Source of the DNA: Poindextera sp963719975
Lineage (GTDB): Bacteria; Pseudomonadota; Alphaproteobacteria; Caulobacterales; Caulobacteraceae
NCBI GenBank assembly: GCA_963719975.1
Contig: CAVRED010000007.1
Coordinates: 186,001-250,000 of the forward strand
Length of the DNA: 64,000 nucleotides
Reading direction: 5' to 3'
Below are positions 30,443 to 40,240 of the stretch, in pieces. The translations under genes and the position numbers were made by a program. Under the pieces are notes generated by a model. That model ran no database searches and was not told the DNA's origin. It worked only from the letters and a program-made list of their open reading frames with translations. The stretch's first letter is position 1, and the number at the start of each line of letters is the position of its first letter.

Positions 30443-31420
30443 ATGCCCTCGCCATTCGCCGGCTACGAGGTCGACGAGGCGCTTCGCCCCGTCGCCCGTT
30501 CCCTTGGTTTCGATCTGGATCATTGCCTGGCGTCCGTCGTCGCCCTGGAGTCCAAGATCCCCGAGGACGCGTTCTCGGCCGAGCGGCTGGGAACCGAACG
30601 CCTTGGCAACGGCATCGTCATCGGGGCCGACGGGCTGGTGCTGACCATCGGCTACCTGATCACCGAGGCCGAGGAGGTGACGCTGACCACCAACGACGGC
30701 CGGCGTATCCCCGCGCACCCGCTGGGCGTCGATCAGCCGACAGGATTTGGGCTCGTCTTCCCGCTCGAGCGGTTGGCCGCGCCGGCGCTGCCGATCGGCA
30801 ACTCGCGGACGGTGCGGGCGGGCGAAACGCTTATCGCCGCCGGGGCCGGCGGCAGAGCCCATGCCCTCTCGGCGCAGCTGCTTGCGCGCGAGCCGTTCGC
30901 CGGCCCGTGGGAGTACGCCCTGGACGCGGCTCTCTTTACCGAGCCCGCCCACCCACACTGGAACGGCGCGGCCCTGCTCGGGTCGGAGGGCGAACTCGTG
31001 GGGGTCGGATCGCTGCGCATGGAGCACCTCGATGCGGAGGGCCAGGTGCAACCCCTGAACATGTTCGTGCCGGCCGAGCTGCTGCCGCCAATCCTGGACG
31101 ACCTCGCCCACGGCAGGCAGGCCAGCCCGCCCAGGCCCTGGCTGGGCGTCCTTTCGCAGGAGGTCGCCTCGCACGTGGTGATCGTCGACGTCACCCCCGG
31201 CGGGCCGGCGGCCCGGGCCGAGCTGCGGCGCGGCGACATCATCCACCGCGTGGCGGGGCAGAAGGTGACCGACCTTGCTGAACTCTACAGCCGCGTCTGG
31301 GCGCTTGGCGGCCCAGGCGCCGTCGTCCCGTTGACGGTTCAGCGCGAGCGCGACGTCTTCGAGGTCGAGGTCCGCTCCGGCGACCGCGCCTCGCGGCAGA
31401 AGAAGCGGCGCCTCAACTGA
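30443..31420 (+). CDS. trypsin-fold/PDZ protein lacking the catalytic triad
   Basis: Intact, 325 residues, laid out like HtrA/DegP (S1C): a trypsin-like domain at about 30-215 and a PDZ domain at about 230-310 (WLGVLSQEVASHVVIVDV, GGPAARAELRRGDIIHRV). The triad is gone. The usual LTNxHVV is LTIGYLI (no His), DLAVL is GFGLVF (no Asp), and GNSGGPL is WNGAALL (no Ser). The fold-defining GNGIVIGADG and GELVGVGSL remain. There is no signal peptide, so it seems cytoplasmic. A pseudoprotease that binds peptides, or a scaffold, is the best inference. Confidence 0.8.
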   Translation: MPSPFAGYEVDEALRPVARSLGFDLDHCLASVVALESKIPEDAFSAERLGTERLGNGIVIGADGLVLTIGYLITEAEEVTLTTNDGRRIPAHPLGVDQPTGFGLVFPLERLAAPALPIGNSRTVRAGETLIAAGAGGRAHALSAQLLAREPFAGPWEYALDAALFTEPAHPHWNGAALLGSEGELVGVGSLRMEHLDAEGQVQPLNMFVPAELLPPILDDLAHGRQASPPRPWLGVLSQEVASHVVIVDVTPGGPAARAELRRGDIIHRVAGQKVTDLAELYSRVWALGGPGAVVPLTVQRERDVFEVEVRSGDRASRQKKRRLN

Positions 31421-31482
31421 CGCCGGCCAACTTGTCCGTTGGCGGGGTTGACTCCCGCCCGCCCGGCGCCCATTCCAGCGAC

Positions 31483-32790
31483 ATGATCCCCCGCTACGCC
31501 AGGCCCGAGGCGGCCGCGATTTGGTCAGCCCAGACCCGGTTCAAGATCATGTTCGAGATCGAGGCGCACGCCGCCGATGCGATGGCCAAGATCGGCGTCA
31601 TCCCCAAGCGCGCGGCCGAGGTGATCTGGGAGAAGGGCCGGGACGCCGTTTGGGACGTCGACCGCATCGACGAAATCGAGCGGGAGGTGAAGCACGACGT
31701 CATCGCCTTCACGACACATGTGACTGAAATCGTTGGGCCTGAAGGGCGTTTCCTGCACCAGGGGCTCACCTCGTCCGACGTGAACGACACCGCGCTCGGC
31801 GTGCAGCTGGCGCGCGCCACGGACCTTTTGCTCGAGGATGTCGATCTGGTGCTGGCGGCGCTCAAACGTCGGGCGTTCGAGTTCCGCCATACGCCGACGG
31901 TGGGCCGCAGCCACGGCGTGCACGCCGAGCCCACCACGTTCGGGCTGAAGCTCGCCGGGCACTACGTCGAGTTCCGGCGTGCGAAGCGGCGCCTGGAGAC
32001 GGCCAGGACCGAGATCGCCGTCTGCGCCATTTCAGGCGCCGTCGGCACCTTCGCCAACGTCGACCCGAGCGTCGAGGCGCATGTGGCCAAGGCGATGGGG
32101 CTCGAGGTCGAGCCGGTCTCGACCCAGGTCATTCCCCGCGACCGGCATGCGGCTTACTTTGCGGCGCTCGCGGTGGTCGCCGCCTCGGTCGAGCGACTGG
32201 CCGTTGAGATCCGCCATCTGCAACGCACAGAGGTGCTGGAGGCGGAGGAGCCGTTCGACGAGGGGCAGAAGGGCTCGTCGGCGATGCCGCACAAGCGCAA
32301 CCCCATCCTGACCGAGAACCTGACCGGCCTTTCGCGCCTGGTCCGCTCGGCGGTGATCCCAGCGCTGGAGGACGTCGCGCTCTGGCACGAGCGGGACATC
32401 AGCCACTCGTCGGTCGAACGGGGCATCGCGCCGGACGCTTGCGTGCACCTCGACTTCGCGCTGCGGCGCCTGGCAAGCGTGGTTGACCGGCTGGTCGTGT
32501 ATCCGGAGAACATGCGCCGGAACCTGGAGCGGCTGGGCGGGCTCGTGAACTCACAGCGCGTGTTGCTGGCGCTGACCCAGAAGGGGGTCGCGCGGGAGGC
32601 TGCGTACGCGGCCGTGCAGCGCAACGCGATGAAGGTCTGGCGCGGCGAGGGGGTGTTCGCCGAGCTCCTGATGGCCGACCCGGACGTCCGCCCGCACCTC
32701 AGCGACCCCGAACTGGCCGAGCTGTTCGACCTCGCCTACCACTTCAAGCACTTGGATATGCTGTTCGAGCGGGCGTTCGCAAGGGACAAA
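31483..32790 (+). CDS. purB: adenylosuccinate lyase
   Basis: PurB cleaves SAICAR and adenylosuccinate in purine synthesis. ATG 31483 gives MIPRYARPEAAAIWS. Diagnostic parts are HDVIAFTTHVTEIVGPEGRF, LHQGLTSSDVNDTALG, GRSHGVHAEPTTFGLKLAGH and the fumarase/lyase signature GSSAMPHKRNP. The family usually ends near residue 435, here at FERAFAR (about 32785), but no stop is seen. The frame runs on to 33585 as the antisense of the autotransporter, which cannot be real protein. I end the gene where homology ends; a base error at the junction probably hides the stop. Confidence 0.93.
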
Positions 32791-35700
32791 ACCGCAGCTG
32801 GCGTTGAGCTTGACGGCGTTGTCGCTGAAGTTGTCGCCCGCTTCGCCGTGGTAGGAGAGGCTGAGCGTCGTCCGCTTGTCGAGCTTGCCGGAGAGGCCGG
32901 CGGTGATCTCCGCGGCGTTGGCCGCGATGGGCATGCCGTGCACGGTAAAGCTCTCGCCGGTCGAGCGGAACATCGCCTGCGCCACCCCCGTGAGGTCGCC
33001 GCCTGCGTGCCGCCAGGCGATAGCGCCATGCAGGGTGAGCCCGAAGAGCGCGGTCTCGCCTTCGACGCCCAGCCGCTCAGTCAGGAGCGTCCGCTGTTCG
33101 GTCGTCACGTTCAGCGCCGACGCGCCGCCGGTTTCGCTCAGCACGAAGCCGCCGACCGTATCGAGCGCCACGCCTGCGAATGGCTCGATGAAGCCGCGCT
33201 CTGTCTTCCACGTCCAGCCGATCTCTCCGAACGCTTCGCCGGAGCTGACATGGCTCAGCGAGCGGCTGACGTCGGCGTAGCCGGGGACGGCCACCTCGCG
33301 GTTCGAGGCGAGACGGTGCCAGCCGTAGGTCGCGCCGAAGCGGGCGTCGAAGGGTCCGGTGTCGTAGGCGGCGTAGGCCGACGCGGTCCAGTAGGAGTCG
33401 ACCGTGCTCGCCCCGCGCGAGGCGAGGCTCAAGCTGTCGTAGCCTACGCTCGTGGCGACGCCCGTTCGCCAGCCGCCGAGCGTGAAGTCGACGCCGCTGG
33501 CGCTGCCGCCGAGGGCCGTCCTGGCATGCTGGAAGTTCGCGCCGTCATCGGCCGCCGAGGTATCGCCGTAAGTCGCCACCCATAGCCCTTGCGTCGGGTT
33601 GGGGGCGTTCATGCGGTTGACCAGCGAACGGCGGGTCTCGTCCGACTGCTCCAGCATGACGCTGCCGACGTCCGCATAGCTCTCGCCGTCGAGTTCTCCG
33701 TACCCTGTCTGAAGGCCGAGCGCCGTCTGGCCGACCAGAGCCATGTATAGGGAGCTGTCGGAGCCTCCGGCCTCGATCGCCGCCGCGGCGGCGGCCTGGT
33801 TCGGCGTCACTGCCTGGCTGGCGAAGCTCTTGTCGTTGCGCTTCAGCTTCAGGCGCACCTCGTCGTGCGGGTAGATCAGCGTCGCAGAAAGCAGCGGCGC
33901 GGCGCTCACGACGTTGGAGAAGCTGCCGGAGACCCCGCCCGTGGCCGTGATCACCACATACTGGGTGTTGTTTGCGTAGTTGCTCGCATTGCCGGTTGGG
34001 ACGGCCACGAAGTTCGCGCCCGACTGGATCGTCACCGGCCCCTTCACCGCGATCAGGTCGGTGGCCCCGCCGGCGGTCACTTCGGCGGCGTAGATCGAGC
34101 CCTTCGCGAAGGTGAGGTTACCGATGATATTGGCGGTCACGCCGGGGCTGCTGAACAACAGCTCGCCGAAGTCGGTGAGGTTGCTGGTGAGGGTGGTGTC
34201 AATCTCGAATGCGGCGCCGGCGTCCACGGTCGTGGTGGGATAGCTCGCCGGGTTCAGCAGCGTCCAATAGCCGGTCTTCACCTCGAGGCTGGAGAAGTCG
34301 GTGAAGCTCGGCGCATCCTGGCTCGCCGTCTGCGAGTTGATCGATCCCGCGAGGATCAGGGCGTTGTTCGTGCCCCCGACGATAGCGCCGTTGACTACCC
34401 AGCCCGTCCCGAGCGTCAGCGAGTTAACGCCCGGGTTGAACTTGATCGCCGTCCCGCCCGTGCCCGTGATCGTCCCGTCGTCGATGACGTTGAGGCCGCC
34501 CAAGACGCCGGCCGCGCCGGCGGTCGCGTCGATCCCGATCACGCCCGAGACGCTCGCCCCGGACTGCACCGTGACCTTCGCCGAGCCCCCTGACGCCAGC
34601 GCAATGCCGGTCTGAGGCGAGGAAACGTTCCCGTTCACCGCGACGGTGACCGTGCCGGTGGCGCCGATGACGTCGATTCCATCGCCGCCTCCCGAGACGT
34701 TCCCGGTCGTGACGGTCACGTTCGTCGGTGCGTCAGCGCCGTTGCTCAGAACATCGATGCCCGCGGCGCCCGCGCCCGAGACGTCGCCGGCCACAGCGAC
34801 GCTGACGTTCCCGGTGGCGCCGGTAATGTCGACCCCCGCGTCGCCTCCGGAGACGCTGCCGGCCGTGACACTGACATTCTTCGGAGCGTCGGCGCCGCTG
34901 CCTGCGACGGCGATGCCGGTTCCATTCGCGCTGGAAGCGCTGCCGGCCACGGCGATGCTCACGTCCCCCGTGGCGCCGGAGACGCCGACCCCCACCCCGG
35001 CGCCCGAGACGCTGCCGGCTGTGATGGTCACGTTGGTCGGCGCGAAGGCGCCGGAGGCTCCAACACCAATGCCAGCGCCGGTCGGCGACGAAGCGGCGCC
35101 GGTCACGGCGACGCTCACGTTTCCGGTGGCGCCGCTGATGAAGATAGCGTTCTGAACGCCGCTGACCGAATTGGCGGTGATGCCGATATCAGTGGGCGCG
35201 ACGGCCCCGCTGATCAGGACGATTCCAATTCCGTTCCCCCCCGAAACGTTGCCGGCGTTGATCGTTATGACGCCGGTTGTGTCAGCGACTTGGATCCCGT
35301 TATCGTTCGCCGACACGTCGCCGGTCGTGATGCTCACGTTGCTCGGCCCGCCGGAACCTTCACCCCCCACGACGACGCCTTGGCCGCCGCCGGCGCTCAC
35401 GTTCTGGACATTGATGCTGACGTCGCCGCTGCCGGTCCGAGCGACGATGGCCGTGGTGGGCGGCGCCGACACGTCGCCGGCCGTCAGGCTCACATTGCCG
35501 TTGGTCGTGCGGCCGCCTAGCGCCTCTTGGTTGGGGTCGGTGCTTGTGAATGTGTCACTGGGATCACCGTTGATCGTGATGTCGCCCGAGCCATTGGCCG
35601 TGACGCCCTCTGTGGACACGGTCACGCCAGCTGCGATGTTGATCGTGATGCCCGGGTTGCTGGCGCCGTAGTTGATGCCCGAATACGTGCCTGCCGGGCA

Positions 35701-35829
35701 ATTGACGACCTGGTTCGCATCCGGGCCGGTGCACAGGGCGTTTGCGGCGCCGGCCGCCAGCGCTGCCGTGATGCCAATGGCGGACGCGCAGGCCAGGGCG
35801 CGTACGCGAGTGGATGTGTTGACCGACAT
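32786..35829 (-). CDS. autotransporter with 52-residue repeats and C-terminal beta-barrel
   Basis: ATG 35829 follows GGGGGAA and opens a signal peptide (MSVNTSTRVRALACASAIGI to GAANA). A cysteine pair lies near residues 33-44. Residues about 161-417 are five tandem units, followed by a passenger end with FTDFSSLEVKTGYWTLLNP, then the pattern GLWVATYGDT and a 12-strand barrel from about 745 to 1014 typical of type V autotransporters. The frame continues past the expected C-terminal phenylalanine (32788-32790) without stop, into antisense of purB. One base change there would give LNASLRF and stop. It is probably a surface adhesin. The divergent LuxR-type gene is a candidate regulator. Confidence 0.85.
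34579..35349 (-). repeat. tandem 156-bp (52-residue) repeats in the autotransporter passenger
   Basis: Counting from the start codon, APT/APK-N anchors fall at residues 211, 263, 315 and 367, exactly 52 apart, preceded by a 50-residue unit from 161. Each unit has an N-V-T/S-V-T-A-G-S-V-S-G block, a SGATGNVSVAV-G block and a G-GI-V-x-SGA block. The units differ in sequence but not in length, which suits a beta-helix with repeated rungs. Confidence 0.85.
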
Positions 35830-36090
35830 TTGTTCCCCCGTGCTCTGCCGACCCTTAGGGTACGGGCGCGGTGGAGCGCTGCGCATCACCCAAATTGGGG
35901 ATGCCCTCGACCTCCGCTTGCACAAATATCGCGCCCTGCGCGATTCCAGCTGCGCGCCCTTCGCGCTTGAGGCACGCTTCCCGTCCAGGTCGCCTTCCGG
36001 CCGTCTTGCACCTCTTCGGGGCCGCACCGTAGGATGCAAAGCGCCAGGGTCGGCACGCGGACGGAGAAGGCTTCAACCCAGGGGGCGGGG
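35830..36090. promoter_or_regulatory. divergent promoter region, autotransporter and LuxR-type gene
   Basis: This 261-bp space separates the two divergent starts and must hold both promoters. I see no clean palindrome that could be named as an operator. The only clear signal is the GGGGGAA ribosome site of the autotransporter. Regulation of one gene by the other is inferred from layout only. Confidence 0.4.
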
Positions 36091-37170
36091 GTGGAAGATC
36101 AGGTCGCCAGCATCGCCGCTGCTATGTCGTCGGCGGTCTATGCGCCATCGACGTGGCCCGATGCGCTCGAGGCTTTGGCCAAGGCTACCGGCGGTTGGGG
36201 GGGCCAGCTGCTCGGCGTGCGCGCCGGAACCCTCCTCTTCGACCATAGCGGCGGGATCGCCCCTGAGGTGATCTCCGAGTTCGAGGCCAGCGGCGGCGCC
36301 GATCCGGCGGTCAACCCGCGCGTGAAGGCGGTCCTTGAGCGTCGCGGCCTGCTCTCCGAGCCGGACTTCATCGACGAAGCCGACCGACGGCGGCATCCCT
36401 ACTACGCGGACTTCCTCACCAAGGTCGAGGCCCCGTTCTTCGGGGGCGCATCCGCGGCAATCGGCCGTGACGCCCTCGGTCTCCTCGCAACGCTGCGCAC
36501 GGCGAAGCAGGGCCTTCCCGATTCCGAGCAACGGGCACTGTTCGACGCCTTGTTGCCGCACACGGTCGCTGCGATGCGACTGCAGGTCGCACTGGAAGAA
36601 CAAGCCGAGAAACTTGTCATCGGCGCCTTCGAGGCGGTTTCGAAAGCCGCGATCCTCTGCGACGAGCGCGGCGTGATCGCCGCCGTCACGCCCGCCGCCG
36701 AAGCGTGCCTGGCGGAGGGCGCTTTTGTCGCCCAGCGCTCCGGCGCGCTATCTGCGCCGAACCCGGGCGACGATGCCCTGCTGCAGGAGGCTATCCGGGC
36801 AGCCGCCGGGGCCGCCGGCCCTGTCGGTGGACATGGCCTGTTGATCAGAGGGCGCGACGGCGCCGGCTTCATCGGCGCACAGGTTTCGGCCTTGCCCCGG
36901 CGGCCCGGATGGTTCGGTGTCTCGGCGCGGGTGCTCGTCCTTCTAACCGAGCGAGCTTCATCGGTGGAACCGGCTCTCGTCCGGGGCGCCGGCCTGACCC
37001 CGGCCGAGAGCGCCGTCGTCCAGCTCTTGCGCCGCGGCGCATCGCCACGAGAAGTGGCTCGGCTGCGCGCCGCCTCACTGTCGACGGTCCGTTCGCAGAT
37101 GAAGGCGGCCTACGCCAAGCTCGGCGTCAACCGCCTGGGCCAGCTCATCGCGCTGTTGCCGGAGTTCTAG
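36091..37170 (+). CDS. LuxR-type HTH transcriptional regulator
   Basis: About 359 residues from GTG 36091 (VEDQVASIAAAMSSAVYAPS), which follows a G-rich ribosome site; ATG 36034 would add 19 residues. The C-terminal LuxR HTH is LTPAESAVVQLLRRGASPRE, VARLRAASLSTVRSQMKAAY and AKLGVNRLGQLIALL. The N-terminal 280 residues look like the uncharacterised sensory region of solitary LuxR proteins (ALDPxxWPxALE-like start, PYYADFLTKVEAPFFGG), not an AHL-binding or receiver domain. It is divergent from the autotransporter gene and may control it. Confidence 0.82.
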   Translation: MEDQVASIAAAMSSAVYAPSTWPDALEALAKATGGWGGQLLGVRAGTLLFDHSGGIAPEVISEFEASGGADPAVNPRVKAVLERRGLLSEPDFIDEADRRRHPYYADFLTKVEAPFFGGASAAIGRDALGLLATLRTAKQGLPDSEQRALFDALLPHTVAAMRLQVALEEQAEKLVIGAFEAVSKAAILCDERGVIAAVTPAAEACLAEGAFVAQRSGALSAPNPGDDALLQEAIRAAAGAAGPVGGHGLLIRGRDGAGFIGAQVSALPRRPGWFGVSARVLVLLTERASSVEPALVRGAGLTPAESAVVQLLRRGASPREVARLRAASLSTVRSQMKAAYAKLGVNRLGQLIALLPEF

Positions 37171-37284
37171 CTTGGCGCAGAAGGTACAGGCGCTCGACCC
37201 TGAGGTTTGGCACGCCGGGGCGCGGCAAGGTCGGGCGAGGTCGCGCCGCGCTGCCGAGTGCGTGCGTCTCTCCGGTTTAGTCCG

Positions 37285-37608
37285 CTATTCCCCCGACTGG
37301 ATCTGGCCGCGGGCGACGGCGAGGAGTTCGTCCATCTTGCCGCGCACCTGGCCCTCGGAGACCTTGAGGCCCGCGCCCTCGAGGTCGCGGCTCACGCGCC
37401 TCAAGACGTCCTCGTCCCCCGGCTCGGTCACGTCGGCGCGCACGATCGCGGCGGCGTACTCGTCGAGCCGATCCTTTTCGAGGCCCATCAACTCGCCGGC
37501 CCAGAGGCCCAGCATGCGGTTGCGCCTGGCCGTCGCCTTGAATTCCAGCGCCTCGTCCTCGACGAATTTGCGTTCGAAGCCTTCTTCACGCTCGTCGAAG
37601 GTGGTCAT
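37285..37608 (-). CDS. F1-ATPase inhibitor zeta subunit (DUF1476)
   Basis: Intact, 107 residues. It opens with MTTFDEREEGFERKFVEDEA and continues with RRNRMLGLWAGELMGLEKDR, both typical of DUF1476. In Paracoccus this protein is the zeta subunit that blocks ATP hydrolysis by F1 through its N-terminal segment. It is mostly helical and soluble. A position beside the purine operon is common in alphaproteobacteria. Confidence 0.9.
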   Translation of the reverse strand: MTTFDEREEGFERKFVEDEALEFKATARRNRMLGLWAGELMGLEKDRLDEYAAAIVRADVTEPGDEDVLRRVSRDLEGAGLKVSEGQVRGKMDELLAVARGQIQSGE

Positions 37609-37664
37609 GCGTCACTCAAAGCAGCCTACGATGCCTTGTCCAATAGGGGACCTGACGTCCGGGA

Positions 37665-38632
37665 TCAATCAAAGCCGTCGCCCGGCAACGGCTTTACGTC
37701 GTGAAACCTGTGGTAATTCACCAGCCTGCGCCCTTGGTTGTCCGTGCTGAGCACATCGGCGAACTGACGGTCCCACAGGATCTCGTCCGGCAGGTAGGCG
37801 TGGCGAGCGTAGATGCGCTGGGCGAACACCTCGTCGACGCCGTTCAGCGCGACCACGATCTCCCCGCCGATCGCCTCCAGCGACTCCCGCGTGTGCCCGT
37901 GCAGCGGGCTGGCCTCATCGATGCGGTGAATGAGCAACCATGTCAGCGAGAACATCGGCTGGCGGCTGCGAACCAGGTCGAGGTCCTGGAATCGGCGCAT
38001 GCGATCGCCTTCCGAGGTGACGACCTCGCCGAACAGGCTGATCGAGGCCTGGGCCTCGAGGATCTGGTTCCCGCGCTGGTTGGCGGCGCGAAACATCAGC
38101 GCCGGCGCGCCGTCGAACGCGGTGATGACGGCGACGCGGCTGAACATCACCCGGGCGGTCGGCCGCGAAACGCGCGCGAAGATGAGGCCGGTGGCGACCG
38201 CGACAATGCCCAGCCCGACAAAGGCTTCGGCCGTCATCACCACATTGGCGTAGAGGCTCGTTGGCGTCATGCCGCCGTAGCCGATGGTCGATAGGGTCTC
38301 GACCGAGAAGAAGAAGTCGTCGGCGAACGAATGCGGCCGGGCGCCCGTGACCCCCGCCGGGTCAAGCCAGTAGAGGAAGGCGAAGATGGCGTTGGCGCCG
38401 AGGAACACGCCAAGCAGCAGCAGGAAGAAACCCCACCAGGGGATCGTAAGCACGCCATGATAGAGGTCGCGAATCCCGCCGGTCTCGGCGCCGACGACGT
38501 GGATGTCCTTTCGCGCGGCGCTGATGTTGGTGTAGCGCGGCCGGTCGTCCGGGCCGCGGCGCGGCGTGCGACGTTCGCTTGCGCTTCGCCGCCGTCTTGC
38601 CGGTCTTTGGTTTTCGCCGCCCGCGTCGCCAT
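37665..38632 (-). CDS. inward-rectifier (Kir-type) potassium channel
   Basis: Two transmembrane helices (LTIPWWGFFLLLLGVFLGAN and AEAFVGLGIVAVATGLIFAR) flank a pore with the selectivity filter STIGYGG. The C-terminal 180 residues form the cytoplasmic immunoglobulin-like domain of KirBac channels (ARVMFSRVAVITAFDGAPAL, MFSLTWLLIHRIDEASPLHG). The basic N-terminus lies in other frames upstream of 38510; bridging one or more breaks reaches ATG 38632 (MATRAAKTK). The family marker RPRYTNISAARKDIHVVG lies between. It would conduct K+ in the inner membrane. It is divergent from purC across about 110 bp. Confidence 0.85.
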
Positions 38633-38743
38633 TTCTTTCAAGCGCTCAGCGCCCTACATTGTGTTCGCGTCGAGTCGGTTCGCGCGCGAGCGACGCCGCT
38701 TGCGCGCCCGCGCCCGGCTCGTCGGGGAAGAGTCCGAAAACCC

Positions 38744-39535
38744 ATGACCCGCCGCAAGAAGATTTACGAAGGCAAGGCCAAGATCCTCTACGAAGGACCC
38801 GAGCCCGGCACGCTCATCCAGTACTTCAAGGACGACGCGACCGCCTTCAACGGTCAGAAGAAGGCGCAGCTCGAGGGCAAGGGCGTCCTCAACAATCGCA
38901 TCAGCGAATACATGATGACGCGGCTGAACGCGATCGGCGTGCAGAACCACTTCATCCGCCGGTTGAATCTGCGCGAGCAGCTGATCCGCGAGGTGGAGAT
39001 CATTCCGCTGGAGGTGATCTGCCGCAATATCGCCGCCGGCTCGCTGTCGCAGCGCTTCGGCCTGCCCGAGGGCCAGGTGCTGCCGCGCTCGATCATCGAG
39101 TTCTGCCTCAAGGACGACAAGCTCGGCGACCCGATGGTGGCCGAGGAGCACATCACCGCCTTCAACTGGGCCTCGCCCCAGGAGATCGACGACATCATGG
39201 CGATGACGCTGCGGATCAACGACTTCCTGAGCGGGGTGTTCTGCGCCGTCGGCATCACGCTGGTCGACTTCAAGATCGAGTTCGGGCGGGTGTGGGAGAA
39301 CGACTTCTCGCGCATCGTGCTGGCCGACGAGATCAGCCCCGACTCCTGCCGGCTCTGGGACTCGGCCACGAACGAGAAGCTGGACAAGGACCGCTTCCGC
39401 CGCGACCTCGGCAACGTGATCGAGAGCTACACCGAGGTGGCGCGCCGGCTGGGGATCATGAAGGAGATGCCGACCGTCATTCAGGGCGGGCGGCCCGCCG
39501 GTCCGCGCCTGGTCGAGGACGAAGAGGACGAATGA
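38744..39535 (+). CDS. purC: phosphoribosylaminoimidazole-succinocarboxamide synthase
   Basis: PurC joins CAIR and aspartate with ATP. 263 residues, intact, from ATG 38744 (MTRRKKIYEGKAKILYEGPE). Signatures include DDATAFNGQKKAQLEGKGVL, EVICRNIAAGSLSQRFGLPE, LVDFKIEFGRVWEND and LADEISPDSCRLWD. It is the first gene of the purine operon; its stop overlaps the purS start as ATGA (39532-39535). Confidence 0.96.
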   Translation: MTRRKKIYEGKAKILYEGPEPGTLIQYFKDDATAFNGQKKAQLEGKGVLNNRISEYMMTRLNAIGVQNHFIRRLNLREQLIREVEIIPLEVICRNIAAGSLSQRFGLPEGQVLPRSIIEFCLKDDKLGDPMVAEEHITAFNWASPQEIDDIMAMTLRINDFLSGVFCAVGITLVDFKIEFGRVWENDFSRIVLADEISPDSCRLWDSATNEKLDKDRFRRDLGNVIESYTEVARRLGIMKEMPTVIQGGRPAGPRLVEDEEDE

Positions 39536-39771
39536 AGGCGACGGTTCACGTGTTCCTCAAGCCCGGCGTGCTCGACGTGCAGGGCAAGGCGATCGAAGGG
39601 GCTTTGCACGGGCTGGGGTTCGGCGACGTCTCCGGCGTTCGCGTCGGCAAGACCATCGATTTCGAGATCGCCGGCGCCGACCGGGCGAAGGCCGAGGCCG
39701 AGGTCAAGGCGATGTGCGAGCGGCTGCTTGCCAACACCGTGATCGAAGGCTACCGCGTGGACGTCGCGTGA
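39532..39771 (+). CDS. purS: phosphoribosylformylglycinamidine synthase subunit PurS
   Basis: 79 residues, intact. PurS bridges PurQ and PurL in the three-part FGAM synthase. It begins MKATVHVFLKPGVLDVQGKA and contains IEGALHGLGFGDVSGVRVGK, the family pattern. Overlaps of ATGA with purC and GTGA with the next gene show translational coupling. Confidence 0.95.
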   Translation: MKATVHVFLKPGVLDVQGKAIEGALHGLGFGDVSGVRVGKTIDFEIAGADRAKAEAEVKAMCERLLANTVIEGYRVDVA

Positions 39772-40240
39772 CGGCGAGGGTGTTCCACATCGCCGAGGTC
39801 AACGTCGGCCGCCTCCTCGCGCCTGTCGAGCACCCGCGCATGGCCGACTTCGTGAACGCGCTGGACCGCATCAACGCGCTGGCGGACGCCCAGCCGGGGT
39901 TCGTCTGGCGACTGAAAGGCGCAGGGCAACAACGCCACCGACCTTCGCCCGGACCCGGCAGACGCGCTGCAGGCGATCAACGCCTCGGTCTGGGAGAGCA
40001 TCGACCAGCTGGCCGCCTTCGCCTATCGCACCGAGCACCGCGAGTTCGTCCGCCGCCGCCACGAGTGGTTCGCGACGCCGCCAGAGCCCTATCTGGCGCT
40101 CTGGTGGGTCCGGCCGGCCACACGCCGACCCTGGCCGAGTGCGTCGAGCGCTGGCGCACTGCGCGCGAACGGACCGACCGGCGCATGCGTTCGACTTCAG
40201 GACCCGGTTTCCGCAGCCGGCCGCGGAGAGCGCCGCATGA
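39768..40240 (+). CDS. DUF3291 family protein inside the purine operon
   Basis: Starts at GTG 39768, overlapping the purS stop. It begins MTARVFHIAEVNVGRLLAPV and shows MADFVNALDRINALADAQPG, FVWRLK, INASVWESIDQLAAFAYRTE, HREFVRRRHEWF and YLALWWV, the dimeric alpha/beta-barrel-like DUF3291 pattern. Breaks near 39920, 40105 and 40180 split the frame. Its stop overlaps the purQ ATG. The function is unknown; some relatives are monooxygenase-like. Its embedding suggests co-expression, not necessarily a purine role. Confidence 0.75.

Noticed and set aside
32791..33585. A C-terminal extension of PurB of about 265 residues
   Set aside because: It is the exact antisense of the autotransporter barrel coding sequence and has no PurB homology.
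34579..35349. CRISPR-like or satellite array
   Set aside because: The 156-bp units are coding, diverged and contiguous without spacers. They are protein repeats. No CRISPR array was seen elsewhere in the window.
34646..35671. Proline/threonine-rich open frames on the plus strand
   Set aside because: They are antisense shadows of the autotransporter repeat region; the apparent repeats mirror the real ones.
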